From Antennarius striatus (Eukaryota > Chordata > Actinopteri > Lophiiformes > Antennariidae), in assembly GCF_040054535.1 (NCBI RefSeq), contig NC_090784.1:5007501-5071500 (forward strand): a stretch of DNA of 64,000 nt, given 5' to 3'. A program made the position numbers and the translations under genes. The notes under the pieces were generated by a model. The model did not search any database. It was not told the DNA's origin and was given only the letters and a program-made list of their open reading frames with translations. Positions 13,730-24,332 of the stretch are shown here, one piece after another; the first letter of the stretch is position 1, and every line of letters starts with the position of its first letter.

Positions 13730-13939
13730 TCTGTGTGTGGTGTAAACGTCGTCTTCTCCTACCGGCGTGCAGAAGACGCAGCTGCAGCGCTGCAGCTCCA
13801 CGGCGGCGGCGAGCGGATGCTCGCTGAGGCACAGCTTGCAGAAGATATCTGGCTTTGGGCGAGGGTCCACTCCAGTCTCTGGGGTCCCCGGCGCCGAGGC
13901 CCCACATTCTTTGCTCAGGGTGGGAGTCCTGCTGGTCAT
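6748..13939 (-). CDS. rnf144b: RNF144B-like RBR E3 ubiquitin ligase
   Basis: Membrane-anchored RING-IBR-RING E3 that passes ubiquitin through a RING2 cysteine. Coding exons (minus): 13763-13939, 12440-12544, 11727-11787, 10158-10365, 9146-9290, 8883-8972 and 6748-6912. They total 951 bases, or 316 residues, against 303 in human. RING1 begins CKLCLSEHP and continues with CSCVFC and CPDMAC. The IBR carries [23 protein letters not shown] and a W..H.C end. RING2 has [17 protein letters not shown], including the expected catalytic Cys in GCAQM, then CKHTFCWYC. The last exon encodes one C-terminal transmembrane segment ([20 protein letters not shown]) and a Lys-rich cytosolic tail. Residues such as LYQRLKFER and the lysine tail favour RNF144B over RNF144A. 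The first coding exon has an acceptor after 14038, so a 5'UTR intron is likely. A candidate AATAAA lies at 5905-5910 on the minus strand. Confidence 0.93.
6913..8882. other. rnf144b last intron, repeats only
   Basis: Holds a (CA)n tract near 6926-6948, an (AAC)n tract near 7700 and, at about 8040-8110, a GGTACCGGTCC...CCCGGGGGGGTTGGAGTCC segment. That segment resembles a widespread vertebrate hAT-type transposon end. No coding exon is supported. Confidence 0.5.
9898..10096 (-). repeat. tRNA-derived SINE, diverged partial copy
   Basis: Minus-strand copy of the SINE that is better preserved at 43375-43705. The shared part covers the conserved TTCTCTC(C/T)GGGTTCTCCGGCTTCCTCCCACC block and the downstream segment. 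It lies in an rnf144b intron. The head with the A and B boxes is missing. Confidence 0.7.
11118..11147. repeat. Poly(A) tract
   Basis: An uninterrupted run of roughly 29 A residues inside the rnf144b intron between 10366 and 11726. It could be an old retroposon tail, but the sequence before it was not recognised. Confidence 0.7.
12189..12232. repeat. (CA)n microsatellite
   Basis: About 22 uninterrupted CA units within an rnf144b intron. Confidence 0.9.
13066..13112. repeat. (GT)n microsatellite
   Basis: GT tract with a few GC interruptions in the first coding intron of rnf144b. Confidence 0.85.
13669..13730. repeat. (GT)n microsatellite next to rnf144b donor
   Basis: About 30 GT units that, on the gene strand, are CA repeats starting some 30 bases after the donor of the first coding exon. 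CA-rich tracts this close to a donor can act as splicing enhancers in vertebrates; any effect here is inference. Confidence 0.9.
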
Positions 13940-16400
13940 GATGGAGCTGCGGATGTAGGGAGGTGAGGATGGAGGGATCAGGCGGCTCCTCGCCCTCCTG
14001 CTGGGCCCTCACAGGAGCTGCAGTCTCCCCTCATGTCCCTGAAAGCAGAGACGGCTTTAGGTGGCCTCTCCGGTTGGTTGAAGACTCTTCTTCTTCTTTG
14101 GTAGAGTTCACACACCTACAGCCAGACATTCTGACCACACTGCCACCTGTTTCTACACCAACTGAGACGACTTGACTCCTCCAAGAGATACTGGTCACTG
14201 TCCAGTTAGCTGGGAGACGAATAAATCACCGTTTAAACCTGAGTGGTCCAATAGTTAGAGCGATTACAGCTAAGTGCTCCCATATTACCCATCTATCACC
14301 TGGTCTGTTATTCAGATATGGCTTTTAAGTTGTTTTAAGGTCAAAGTACAAGGTGTGTGTTTACAGAGGTAGGAACAACCGAGCAGCCCCACATTCATTC
14401 TGATGGGAAGACGTCACCACCTGTACAGGTGTGTGCAAGCCAGGTAGCGTGTACAACACCGCTCAGCTGTTTAGTCAAGTAAACACAGAGGTATATTTCT
14501 ATAAATAGTCAATTAGAATACTGTATCAATGTAAGAATGATCAAATGAATGGAATAAAGTCTGAGACACAACCTCAGGGTCTGTGGTGTTCCACTGATTC
14601 TGTCCACTGGTTCCCAGGGGACACCAGTAGCCCCAGGGCCACCAGGGAACCTCTACAGACCCCGTTTGGAGGGGCATCCATTAAAAATGTATTTTATAGA
14701 TGTAATTCAAATGTATCTCAGAAAACTTTACCAAAACTTTAAATCTGACACCTTTAGTCGGTTACATATTCTGGGACGGAAGTAGGTGGATAATAAAAGT
14801 CTGAAATCATCCTGTCCAGTTACAGGAAGTGTAACAAACAATCCCATAATCTTGGATTTACATTAATCCTTTAGATAACAGTAGTTAGTCCCACAAATGG
14901 GTCACACAGGAAATGTCGGCGTTAAACACATTCCACGGTTAAAGTTGTCAGGCAACTCTGCCTCAGCTCAGTCAGTGAAGGCACCATCAACACCTACTAG
15001 AACATACAAACACGTCCAGGGGCGTTCTTCTATTATACCCCATCGATCAGTGGTGGCATGTGGGGCAGCCTGCCCCCGGGATTTCTGCCCCGTCATGGTG
15101 TCTCCTCCTGCACTGCTTTCAGACAGGCCGTTTGAGCCAGCTGCAGTCATCATCCTACAGCGCTGTAAGCCTGCCCTGGTCCTGTGTATGCATCCACATG
15201 GGAAATAACAGGTCTCTTATCAGCTGGGGGGGGGGGGGGGGGGCAGCATGGAAACTAACATTAAAAACAGCTTGACCCCTTCCCTAGACATCAAAGCCTG
15301 GACCCATCTGACGTTCCCTGGGGTCGGTCGGTCAGTAGATGGGACCGCTTTTCCTTTATCATAAATCAGCGTTGTGTCACATGATCAGATTTGAGGCAGT
15401 TTGATTTTTAATGAACTGCATAATTCATGAGCGCATGCTGTCTAATTCTCATGAAAAACAGAGACTAAACCATTGTTTGGATGCTGTTAAATAGCATTTT
15501 GCATCAAACAAACAATCCATGACACAAAAACTATTACTAGAACGAGACGTCCCCATCAGTATCAGCCTTCAAAAACCAGGTTTTGACTGCAGTCCCTGTC
15601 CCAGAGTGACAGGGTCACCCATCTGCATTTGTTTTAGTCGTAGATTAAAGCATCATCCCTGACCAGAGAGGAGGAACCTCAGAACCGAATCTGCCTCCAC
15701 ACAGACTGCCACTGTGTGGGGGGGGGCAGACAGCTGGGGTTGTGTGCTCAGGGGGAGTGGGGCAGGATTTCTATGACATCAGTCAAACCTCTGCAATCAC
15801 TGCCTCTCTGTCCTTGCTGGACTCCCAAACCCAATAACCTGCATGTCTCTGATGGACAGCCAGGAAAGTTGGAAATGAGGGAGGAAGGAAATGATGTGCT
15901 GTAAACACCTGATCCAGGTAAAAATGTTTCAGGTGTGAGCAGAACTGACTTTAAGGTGTTTCCAACAAGATGATGAAATAAAGTATTCTCTATTATAAGG
16001 AACCAAACCAACACATCTGCGTCAGCCTCAAGGTTGCATCCACAAAACTGCAGTTGTGACGCATTGACGTCCAGAATTCCTGACCTGTGTGGTGAACGGA
16101 TGGGATGGAGGAGAGGGGCGCACCTCGGCTGTGGAGCCGCCGTGCGTTCACATCCACGGCCGCAGTGCTCCGATCACACGTCGCTACAGTCGGTTGTGTT
16201 CTTCTCGCCTGTCCCACCAGCCGAAGAGCCTCACAGACAAACTGAAGCCATACCCGGCGTCCCGTCCGCTCCGGCCCCGTCCCGTGTGAGCCTGACGGCT
16301 CGTCTCCCACGCTCCGTGTCGGTCCAGGAAGCGGCGCCTCCTCTGCGCTCCGCTCCTCGCTGCTCCTGCCTGGTGGTCATGCTGCGTTCAGGGCGGTCGG
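13940..16400 (-). promoter_or_regulatory. rnf144b 5'UTR, first intron and GC-rich presumed promoter
   Basis: The start codon exon continues upstream to an acceptor after 14038. The next GC/CpG-rich block in the upstream direction is about 16080-16430, where a good donor on the minus strand (CACACAG|gtcagg) sits near 16087. I infer a non-coding first exon and promoter there. The stretch 14040-16080 holds a long G run near 15225-15243 and nothing I recognise as coding. Confidence 0.4.
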
Positions 16401-16639
16401 GAAAAACGGAGTCACACCACGAGCTGGCCAGGAAGCAGGGTTTGGAGCACAATACAGAAACTGATAATTATGTACATAAAACTAAACTCAAAATATAACT
16501 TCATACATCAAAGGCCTGTTATTTGATTGGAATATTTGGACAACTGGCTGGCTTTTTGCTTGTTTTGATAACTGATTTGCTGCTAAAGAAGAGGCTTTAT
16601 TTTATTATTTTATTATCTAATTTATTTATCTTGCTATCT

Positions 16640-18306
16640 TCTTCTTTTCCTTTCGGCTTTTCCCTTCAGGGGTCGCCACAGCGAATCAATTGCCTCCATC
16701 TAGCCCTGTCCTTTGCATCCTCTTCTCTCACACCAACTACCTTCATGTCCTCTTTCACTACATCCATAAACCTCCTCTTTGGTCTTCCTCTAGGTCTCCT
16801 GCCTGGCAGTTCAAAACTCAGCATCCTTCTACCAATATATTCACTATCTCTCCTCTGGACATGTCCAAACCATCTCAGTCTGGCCTCTCTGACTTTATCT
16901 CCAAAACCTCTAACATGTGCTGTCCCTCTGATGTACTCATTCCTGATCCTGTCCTTCCTGGTCACTCCCAGAGAGAACCTCAGCATCTTCATCTCTGCTA
17001 CCTCCTGCTCTGTCTCCTGTCTTTTCCTCAGTCACACTGTCTCTAGACCAAACAACATCGCTGCTCTCACCACAGTTTTACACGCCTCTCCTTTCATTCC
17101 AGCTGAAACTCTTCTGTCACACATCACACCTGACACTTTTCTCCACCCGTTCCATCCTGCCTGGACACGCTTCTTCACCTCTTTTCCACACTCTCCATTG
17201 CTCTGGATTGTTGACCCTAAGTACTTAAAATCCTCCACCTTCTTGATCTCTTCTCCCTGTAACCTCACTCTTCCACTTGGGTCCCTCTCATTCACACACA
17301 TGTACTCTGTCTTACTGCGGCTAACCTTCATTCATCTCCTTTCCAGGACAAACCTCCACCTCTCTAGCTTCTCCTCCACCTGTTCCCTGCTTTCACTGCA
17401 GATCACAATGTCATCTGCAAACATCATAGTCCATGGAGATTCCTGTCTAACCTCGTCTGTCAGCCTGTCCATCACCATAGCAACAAGAAGGGGCTCAGAA
17501 CTGATCCCTGATGCAGTCCCACCTCCACCTTGAACTCCTCTGTCACACCTACAGCACACCTCACCACTGTCTTACAGTCCTCATACATGTCCTGCACTTC
17601 TCTAACATACTTCTCTGCCACTCCAGACTCCCTCATACAATACCACAGTTCCTCTCTGGGCACCCTGTCATAAGCTTTCTCCAGATCTACAAAAACACAA
17701 TGCAGCTCCCTCTGGCCTTCTCTGTACTTCTCTATCAACATCCTCAAAGCAAATACTGCATCTGTAGTACTCTTTTTTGGCATGAAACCATACTGCTGCT
17801 CACAAATGTTCACTTCTGCCCTTAGTCTAACTTCCACTACTCTTTCCCATAACTTCATTGTATGGCTCATCAGCTTTATTCCTCTGTAGTTGCTACAACT
17901 CTGCACATCTCCCTTGTTCTTAAAAATGGGCACCAGCACACTTCTCCTCCATTCCTCAGGCATCTTCTCACTATCTAAGATCCTGTTGAACAACCCAGTC
18001 AGAAACTCTACTGCCACCTCTCCTAGACCCTTCCATACCTCTACAGGTATATCATCAGGACCGACTGCCTTTCCACTCTTCATCCTCTTCAATGCCCTCC
18101 TCACTTCATCCTGACTAATCTTTGCTACTTCCTGGTCCACAACAGTCACCTCTTCTAATCTTTGTTCTCTCTCATTTTCCACTTCAAAGTACTCTTTCCA
18201 TCTTCCCATCACACTACTGGCACCTGTCAATAGACTTCCGTCCCTATCCTTAATCACCCTAACCTGCTGCACGTCCTTCCCATCTCTGTCTCTCTGTCTT
18301 GCCAAC
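16640..18306 (-). mobile_element. RTE-type LINE, 5'-truncated and inactivated
   Basis: Reverse-transcriptase ORF read on the minus strand. It contains the [11 protein letters not shown] block, [28 protein letters not shown] and FADDIVICSES (the catalytic FADD). The C-terminal part includes EYIRGTAHV, RWFGHVQRR and GRPKRRFMDVVKEDM. The endonuclease is absent, so the copy is 5'-truncated. It is broken by a one-base deletion near 17490, after LSPFLL, and by in-frame stops at about 17334 and 17034. The 3' end has an AAG/AT-rich tail near 16580-16650. RTE clade (Expander-like) is judged from the motif order. Confidence 0.88.
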
Positions 18307-19954
18307 CTATTTTACAATATACAGTATTATGACTCTTTGACTAACAATGGCATTTATTGCTGAATCGTCTCACACATATGACGGATCTGAAGTGTATTCA
18401 TCCTTTAAGCTATTCTAACCCAACCATACCTTATTCAAGTTTGATTACTCAGCTACATTTTTTCCCCCCATTACAACGTATTTTTGTAGCAAATACAATA
18501 TTTATCAACTGCTGTTAAGATCCAAACCAAACAAGAATAGTTAAAATACAGTGGTTTAAACTTTCAAGTGTTTTTTTTGTTCCAAATGTAAGACTAAATG
18601 CTGCTTTTACTGATGACAGGAGCCTAAATGATTCAAACATCTCTAATACCCTGAAGATAAAACCCACTGCAAACATGATGCGAAGCAGGACAACAGCTTC
18701 TAAGGAATATTAGTCTGTTATTAATGAGAAAACACCTCCAGTTCTGGAATAGTCCTCATGCTTTGGGGAATTTATTGGAATGTTCCTTTTCAGCATCAAC
18801 TTCCTTCTTTCTCATCCTGACATATCATTGGATGCAAAAGGTACGGTTTAGTTTCATCTCTTCACAGGAGAGCATTCTAGTGCTTCTACTTATCTAGGAG
18901 CTTCTGAGCATCTGGGCCTGGCTTCTCCTGTAGGTCAGTAGTGGTGAACATCTGGAGTTCAAACATTGAGTCCTGGTGTAAACTCAGATCTTAACAGAAA
19001 GAAGTGTTTCTGAAAACATGTGTCATTTCATTTCATCTTGGCTAAATCTGGAGATCAATTGTCAATCAAGAGACCTTAGATACATGGCAATCAATATAAC
19101 AGCCAATAAAAATGAATGAATGATTCAAAAACCAATCAAAATGCTAACAGATGTAGAATGCAATCAATCAGACACACGACAGAAGATGTTTCTGTCGCCT
19201 AATCCAACTACTGTTTGAATCACAGAATTGTTAGATTTGTAAACAGGCTTATGCACAAACATGCAAATTCCAATCGCCACTGGACCTCATCTGATCACTC
19301 CCAAAAGGTGACATACATGTTGACAGTTGTACGATGAAGACCACCCTTCAGAATTCCTTAGATATTTACTAGAGTTTTTCTAAACTCCAGCAGGAGGGGA
19401 CCGTATTCTTCCTGAGGATCTCAGACAGAGTTGCCCACCAACTGATTTTATGGGAGCCCCCACACTGGATGGCAAACCCCACTAGACACCTTGATGAAGG
19501 ATTCGGGGGGCGGTCAACTCTGCCGAACTTACCGCCTGCCAAACTGAGAAGTCTGGACTTCAAGACTCACAGCTCAGCTGAGGCCACGAGTAGTAAGTAG
19601 TGGTAGGTCTACAACCGTCTGAGGACCTTACCGAGATGCACGTCCATCCAAGAGAGAACGCTGGGAACAGCTGATGCTTGACATTTATAGTTCTTAGGGA
19701 GTTAACCTTTCCCAAAGAAGTTGTCTCTCTCTGCTACCAACATTAGGTAAATAATGAGACCTTGGCATACCAACGTTATCTCCTCTCAGCATTAGTGTTT
19801 TCCCTTTTTTCTTTTTCCGGATGCTGTTGTTGATGTTGTACATGTGACGAAGGTGTGAAAGTCTGTTATATTAACACGTCCGAAAAAATTTTTTTTAATA
19901 AATAAATAAGTAAATCATCAATTTAGAGTGGCCAAAAGACAAAAAGTAAAGAAA
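18307..19954. other. Intergenic, nothing recognised
   Basis: Moderately AT-rich sequence with no splice-bounded ORF I can defend. The segment 19300-19640 has higher complexity and GC than its surroundings but translates with stops in all frames examined. It may be an old, unclassified repeat. Confidence 0.5.
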
Positions 19955-20035
19955 AGGGCCCTGGTGGAATTAAACCCAGGATGTTCTTGCTTTGAGGCAA
20001 CAGCACTACACACATGCTGCCCCTACAACATCACA
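19955..20035 (-). repeat. tRNA-like SINE fragment
   Basis: Minus-strand sequence reading ...GAGGCAACAGCACTACACACATGC with the B-box-like GAATTAAACCCAGGA. This resembles the promoter head of fish tRNA-derived SINEs. Only about 80 bases are preserved. Confidence 0.45.
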
Positions 20036-21436
20036 TACAGCACCATCATATTTCTTTTAAACAGGGTTAGGGTTAAGACTCTCCTGAACCCGCTGCCCTG
20101 TGGCCATCAAGAAATGCCTTCACCAGGAGACAGAGACGACCAGATTAAAAAACAAACTATCTGAAAACAAGGTGATACCGTATACCGAGGAGGATCAGGA
20201 AAATGGTGGAATGTTGGACTGTCACAATCTATTTCTCAGAGAAGATGGGCCTCAGAAATGCTGTACTCAGCTTCATTACGGGTGTAGTTAACAAATCTCG
20301 CTGATTATATTAGATATAATTTATCCAATCAACATTTTCATTAAACGATGCGTGTCAGTGGGAGTGTTGTTATAGACCTCCATAGAGACAATGTCCAATA
20401 AATCAGGAAAGTCCATGGCACATGACCTTGGATAGAGGAAGTGAAGAAAGTGTGTTCTTTGTGCTGACACACAACAAAATCGGTGTTTAGTGTTGATGTT
20501 TTTATCTGGTTCAGTGTGTATCAGGTCCATCTGAGTCACATTGGATGGTCACCACTCAGAATTAACATTAATTCACAGTGAATTAAATATTATTTTATTG
20601 CGTTCAGATGTCCCGTCATATCCAGACAGTTATCTTTATGATCGGCACCGGTTCACGTCCCGATCGATCACACACATCCACAACCTAATCCCTCCCCATA
20701 CTTGCAGCATAACAAATCACAGTCAAGTCTCACATCCCAGCAGGTATTGTGTGTATTAGTGCTTTTTTTTTTTCTTTGCAAACGTAGTTTTCCATACAAC
20801 GTGGGAGACGCTCAGTGTTCCTTACCATAAAACGGCTTTTACTCTAGTTTGTCAGTTTCCCTGTAGATAAACCTGTCAGAACCATCAAGGAGGAGCTCCA
20901 CAGGATTACAGGTGAATGACGTAGAAATCTGATAAATTAATTTGAAATTATATTCTGTTAATGATATTGTGCTGCAGACTTGCATTAGTGACTTTAATTT
21001 CTTTTATGATTTCCCAATATATTTTTGAGTCTTTGAGGGCTTTTATCTGGAGGACAGGCGTTACCTATGGCAACAGATGCATCTCAATGCATTTCATCTA
21101 CAGGCAAAAATAGATGATGGGACTCTCCTCTCATGTTAGTCAGTGGATGTTGGCAACAGATTTGCTGATGTGTGCACTTCTTATTACATGAAGCATTTTG
21201 TGCTGCATGCAGGAATAAAAAACCTGTTGAGTTGTTATTCAAAGTACTCTTGCGTTATTTGTTTTTTTACTGCTTATAAATAGTATATTTGACCAATAAA
21301 TGGATTATACTCCAGGTCCAAGGCAACTGTCAGGCCCTTTAAAACATTAAAACATGACTTTATTTTGAACTTTAATCGCATGTTTGAATAATTTTGCTTC
21401 CATCCGTGTATTGCAAGTGTAATTGCAACTAGACAA
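20036..21436. other. Intergenic, nothing recognised
   Basis: No gene supported. A 45-base exon-like segment at about 20866-20910 has AG/GT borders and an open frame, but no partner exon was found. Confidence 0.45.
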
Positions 21437-21569
21437 AGTTTCCCGCTATAAAAATTCGAGGCGCATGATGTGTCTTTAAACCGTGTTGATCTGCAGTTTC
21501 GGAGTAAAGGAAGGAAAACACATCCTTCTGGTTTTTTATGTCATTTCAACGTAACCGGATGGAAACTCC
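21437..21569 (+). promoter_or_regulatory. Promoter of RHIM-like gene: TATA box and candidate immune sites
   Basis: A good TATA box (TATAAAAA) lies at 21447-21454, about 220 bases before the chosen start codon. Directly upstream is AGTTTCCC (21437-21444), an interferon-response half-site type. Downstream is TGGAAACTCC (21560-21569), close to the NF-kB consensus. The TATA box is clear; the two factor sites are short matches and only suggestive. Confidence 0.5.
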
Positions 21570-21674
21570 GCGGTAAAGTGCGCTTGCGCCCAGCGGAGGG
21601 GATTTCGGCCAGAAATGCTGCGCCTTTTATCAGTCCGTGTTCGAAACCCTTTATTCAGAGAGAACCAGTGAACG

Positions 21675-22190
21675 ATGGATGAAATATCGGTTTGGAGCCC
21701 GGTTGGTAACAATTCAAATGAAGCCAAAGCCAGATCCATGCACGACCAGGTGGGTTGTTTTAAATCTTATTTTTTATTATTTACTTCTTATTGTAAACCT
21801 TTTCTTCCTGGACGCGTCAGAGCCTCTCCTGTCAGGTGTTGTAGGGAGTTCACACCTGTCTGCTCACACCTGTCTGTTCACACCTGACTGCTCACACCTG
21901 TCTGTTCACACCTGTCTGTTCACACCTGTCTGTTCACACCTGTCTGTTCACACCTGTCTGTTCACACCTGTCTGTTCACACCTGTCTGTTTAGATAGAAG
22001 ACGGAACAGAGCGTGGAACAACTCACATTCTAACACCAGTCTGGATTTGTGTTACAAACTTCCATCTCCAGATACATAATTTCTGAGTAGTTGTAATTTT
22101 TTTCTGATCAAACAAACAAACAAACAAACAAAACTAACTCCGAAACACAAAGAAGAGAAACTTACTTTATTAATTACTTTATTATTTTCT

Positions 22191-22265
<75 letters not shown>

Positions 22266-23635
22266 GATGTAAGCATACAAATTAGAGTGATGGTCGAGTG
22301 AAGCCAAGCAGCGCCCAAACAAGCAGCTCCTGGTTTGGTGCCTTGCTCAAGGGCAGCTCAGCTTTGCACAGGAGGTGAACTGACACCTCTCCAGCTACCA
22401 GTCCACACTCCATACTTTCTGGTCCACGCTGGTCTTGACCCAGCCCCCCACCCAAACGGGAGCGACAGACTGAGCGGTGCACGTCTTCCTGCAGGTGGTC
22501 TCACACAAACCCTCCAGCATGGACCGACTCCTCCAGGTGATGCAGGCAGCGGCGCGGAGGAGCTGCTGTCAGCTGCTCTGCTGCCTCCCCATCCCCCTGC
22601 TCTCCGAAAAGCTCACCTGGCACCCAGGTAAACTTCATTTCTGTAATACTATCTGAACTATTTCATATGTTAGCGTCACCTTGCTTTGTCACTGCGCTGG
22701 CCAAAAAGTCAACATCCAGCTTCAACTCTCTCACTGTCCTTACAGCTCCAAATCATCAGTCAGCCAAGGACGAACCTTCACGAGGTAAACTCAAGTTTGG
22801 CTTTGACATCACGGCCTGCATGTTTAACCCTTTCTTTGTCTTAACAAATGGGAAATGTCTTTTTCTCTTTCCTGTTTATCACGTTTTCATTATCGGTAGA
22901 TTCTTTAGCAGTCTGGACGACCAAATTAATGAGACATGCTGCAGATTTCTGTGTCATGCTTTACTTAAATAAGGACGGCTTCAATGAAAAGGCGTCAAAG
23001 TGCTGAGTCAGTTCATACAAGAGAGGGTTCTCTTATTATTCTGCAATTGCAGCAGCAGGTCATCTTTACCATTGCGTCAGTCTGTAACAACTTCCTAATA
23101 TCTCGTTGCCTTCCCTTTTCCCCTCTCTCCCTTGTCGACTCACTAACAGTAGTGCTCCAGGGGCCACCATCCACCATTTTCATTGTGAACATCAGCAACT
23201 CTACCTTGGTCAACTGTGTGATCGGGAAAGATAACTACCCATCTACGGTGGAGGAAAGGCACCCTTTCCTGCAGGAACATCATCATCATCCTCAAATTCC
23301 CAGTAGGTCACAACAAAGACAGAAAATCGGAAACACTGCCTCCAGATTTTATTTTTCATTCCTGATCTGGACAAACTGCAGTGCTCCAACTAATGAGCAA
23401 CATTCTGTTGGTGTTCACAGGTCACTTGAGGTGCAGCTGCAGATGCGGACAGCAGGGGGCAGCACAGACCACTCCCCATCCTCTGCCACCAGCAGAGACT
23501 CAGAGCGTCACCATCCACAGCTCCCACGTCAGCTGCGTCATCATCGGAGACAACAACTGCATGCACGCCAAGCAGACCCACTACACCCAAGCAGATGAGG
23601 CAGAAGAGTGCGAAGCTTCGGCCTCACAAGGCTGA
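21675..23635 (+). CDS. Small protein with two RHIM-like motifs
   Basis: Five exons join in frame: 21675-21749, 22495-22627, 22746-22784, 23150-23302 and 23421-23635. They give 204 residues. Every border has AG/GT ends, and 21675 is the ATG that stays open to the first donor. The gene family is not recognised by name. Exon 4 encodes STIFIVNISNSTLVNCVIG followed by KDN (residues 90-111). Exon 5 encodes SVTIHSSHVSCVIIGDNNCM (162-181). Both match the RHIM pattern [IVC]-x-[IV]-G-x-x-N preceded by a beta strand, as in RIPK1, RIPK3, ZBP1 and TRIF, where the motif builds signalling amyloids. The usual Q of the core is V or I here. No kinase, Z-alpha, TIR or death domain is visible. The middle is Cys-rich (CSCRCG) and the C terminus is acidic. 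Role as an adaptor or inhibitor of RHIM signalling is inference. AATAAA is at 24327-24332. Confidence 0.6.
21851..21990 (+). repeat. 14-bp minisatellite
   Basis: Roughly ten near-identical copies of a 14-base unit (TGTTCACACCTGTC), with two early variants, in intron 1 of the RHIM-like gene. It has no spacers, so it is not a CRISPR. Confidence 0.9.
22194..22263. repeat. (CA)n microsatellite
   Basis: About 35 uninterrupted CA units in intron 1 of the RHIM-like gene. Confidence 0.95.
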
Positions 23636-24326
23636 CACACTGCTGTTTGGAAATGGTTTCAATATGACTTCATCAAACTTTTGTGATGCTGGGTCACGAT
23701 TTAAAACCAAACCACAGCTCGTCTGGGATCTCCAAGTGTAAATAGGAATATGTCACAATGTCAGTTCCTCTGCTTCCTGTTTTGCAACCCTGGGCCCCCG
23801 GCTGATGAGAAGACAGGAAGCTGACAGCCCTTTCATTTTCCTTGTGGATGGAACTTTGTAATGACTCACGTCACCATTCGTCTCTGGTATCCAGTACGAG
23901 GATGTGCTCAGTGTTGTTGACTATACGTTATGTGAAACACTGTGCTCATCGACACTAATCCCTATCATATCCTGATACATGTATGGCCTATGGTCATTAG
24001 CAGTATACGACATAGTCGTGCTCATCTCTGATTCATCAAACGGATTCCTTGAATTTGTTGGTCTGGTGTTACTGGATCTCACTAAATGAGTTTCACCTTT
24101 GAAAGAGGACTTTGAATCAAGGTACTCTGTGCTATCTGATGACATAGTGCTGTTTCATGACGCCTTCACACAGGGTAGTGTGTATAGTATTATAACTGAT
24201 TAGTATTTAATATTGTTCTTTACTGAGTGTTAACAATTGTTTGCGGGTTTTTTTTTTAACTATTTCAAACAAAGAACAAAGAATATTCAGCGTCTTTAAT
24301 CAGGAATTGTATTATTCTTTATTGTA

Positions 24327-24332
24327 AATAAA
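24327..24332 (+). terminator. Candidate polyadenylation signal of RHIM-like gene
   Basis: AATAAA about 690 bases after the stop codon at 23633-23635; it sits in a TTTATTGTAAATAAATAA context. Usage is inferred. Confidence 0.4.

Noticed and set aside
13476-14012. 178-codon minus-strand ORF over the rnf144b first coding exon
   Set aside because: It reads the exon in the wrong frame and continues through a (CA)n tract as poly-Thr-His.
16034-16498. 154-codon plus-strand ORF and overlapping minus-strand ORFs in a GC-rich block
   Set aside because: Open frames on both strands follow from high GC and few stop codons; Arg/Pro/Ser-rich translation with no family resemblance. More likely the rnf144b CpG-rich first exon.
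19369-19563. 64-codon minus-strand ORF in a higher-complexity stretch
   Set aside because: No splice partners and no recognised motif; flanking frames carry stops. Probably an old repeat.
20866-20910. 45-base exon-like segment with AG/GT borders, translating to KPVRTIKEELHRITG
   Set aside because: No partner exon in compatible phase within reach and no family recognised; short AG...GT open segments occur by chance.
21851-21990. Regular direct repeats that could suggest a CRISPR array
   Set aside because: Units abut without unique spacers and the genome is clearly vertebrate; it is a minisatellite.
22984-23598. 204-codon uninterrupted ORF on the plus strand
   Set aside because: It runs through introns of the RHIM-like gene and reads its last exon out of frame. 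The spliced model explains the sequence better.
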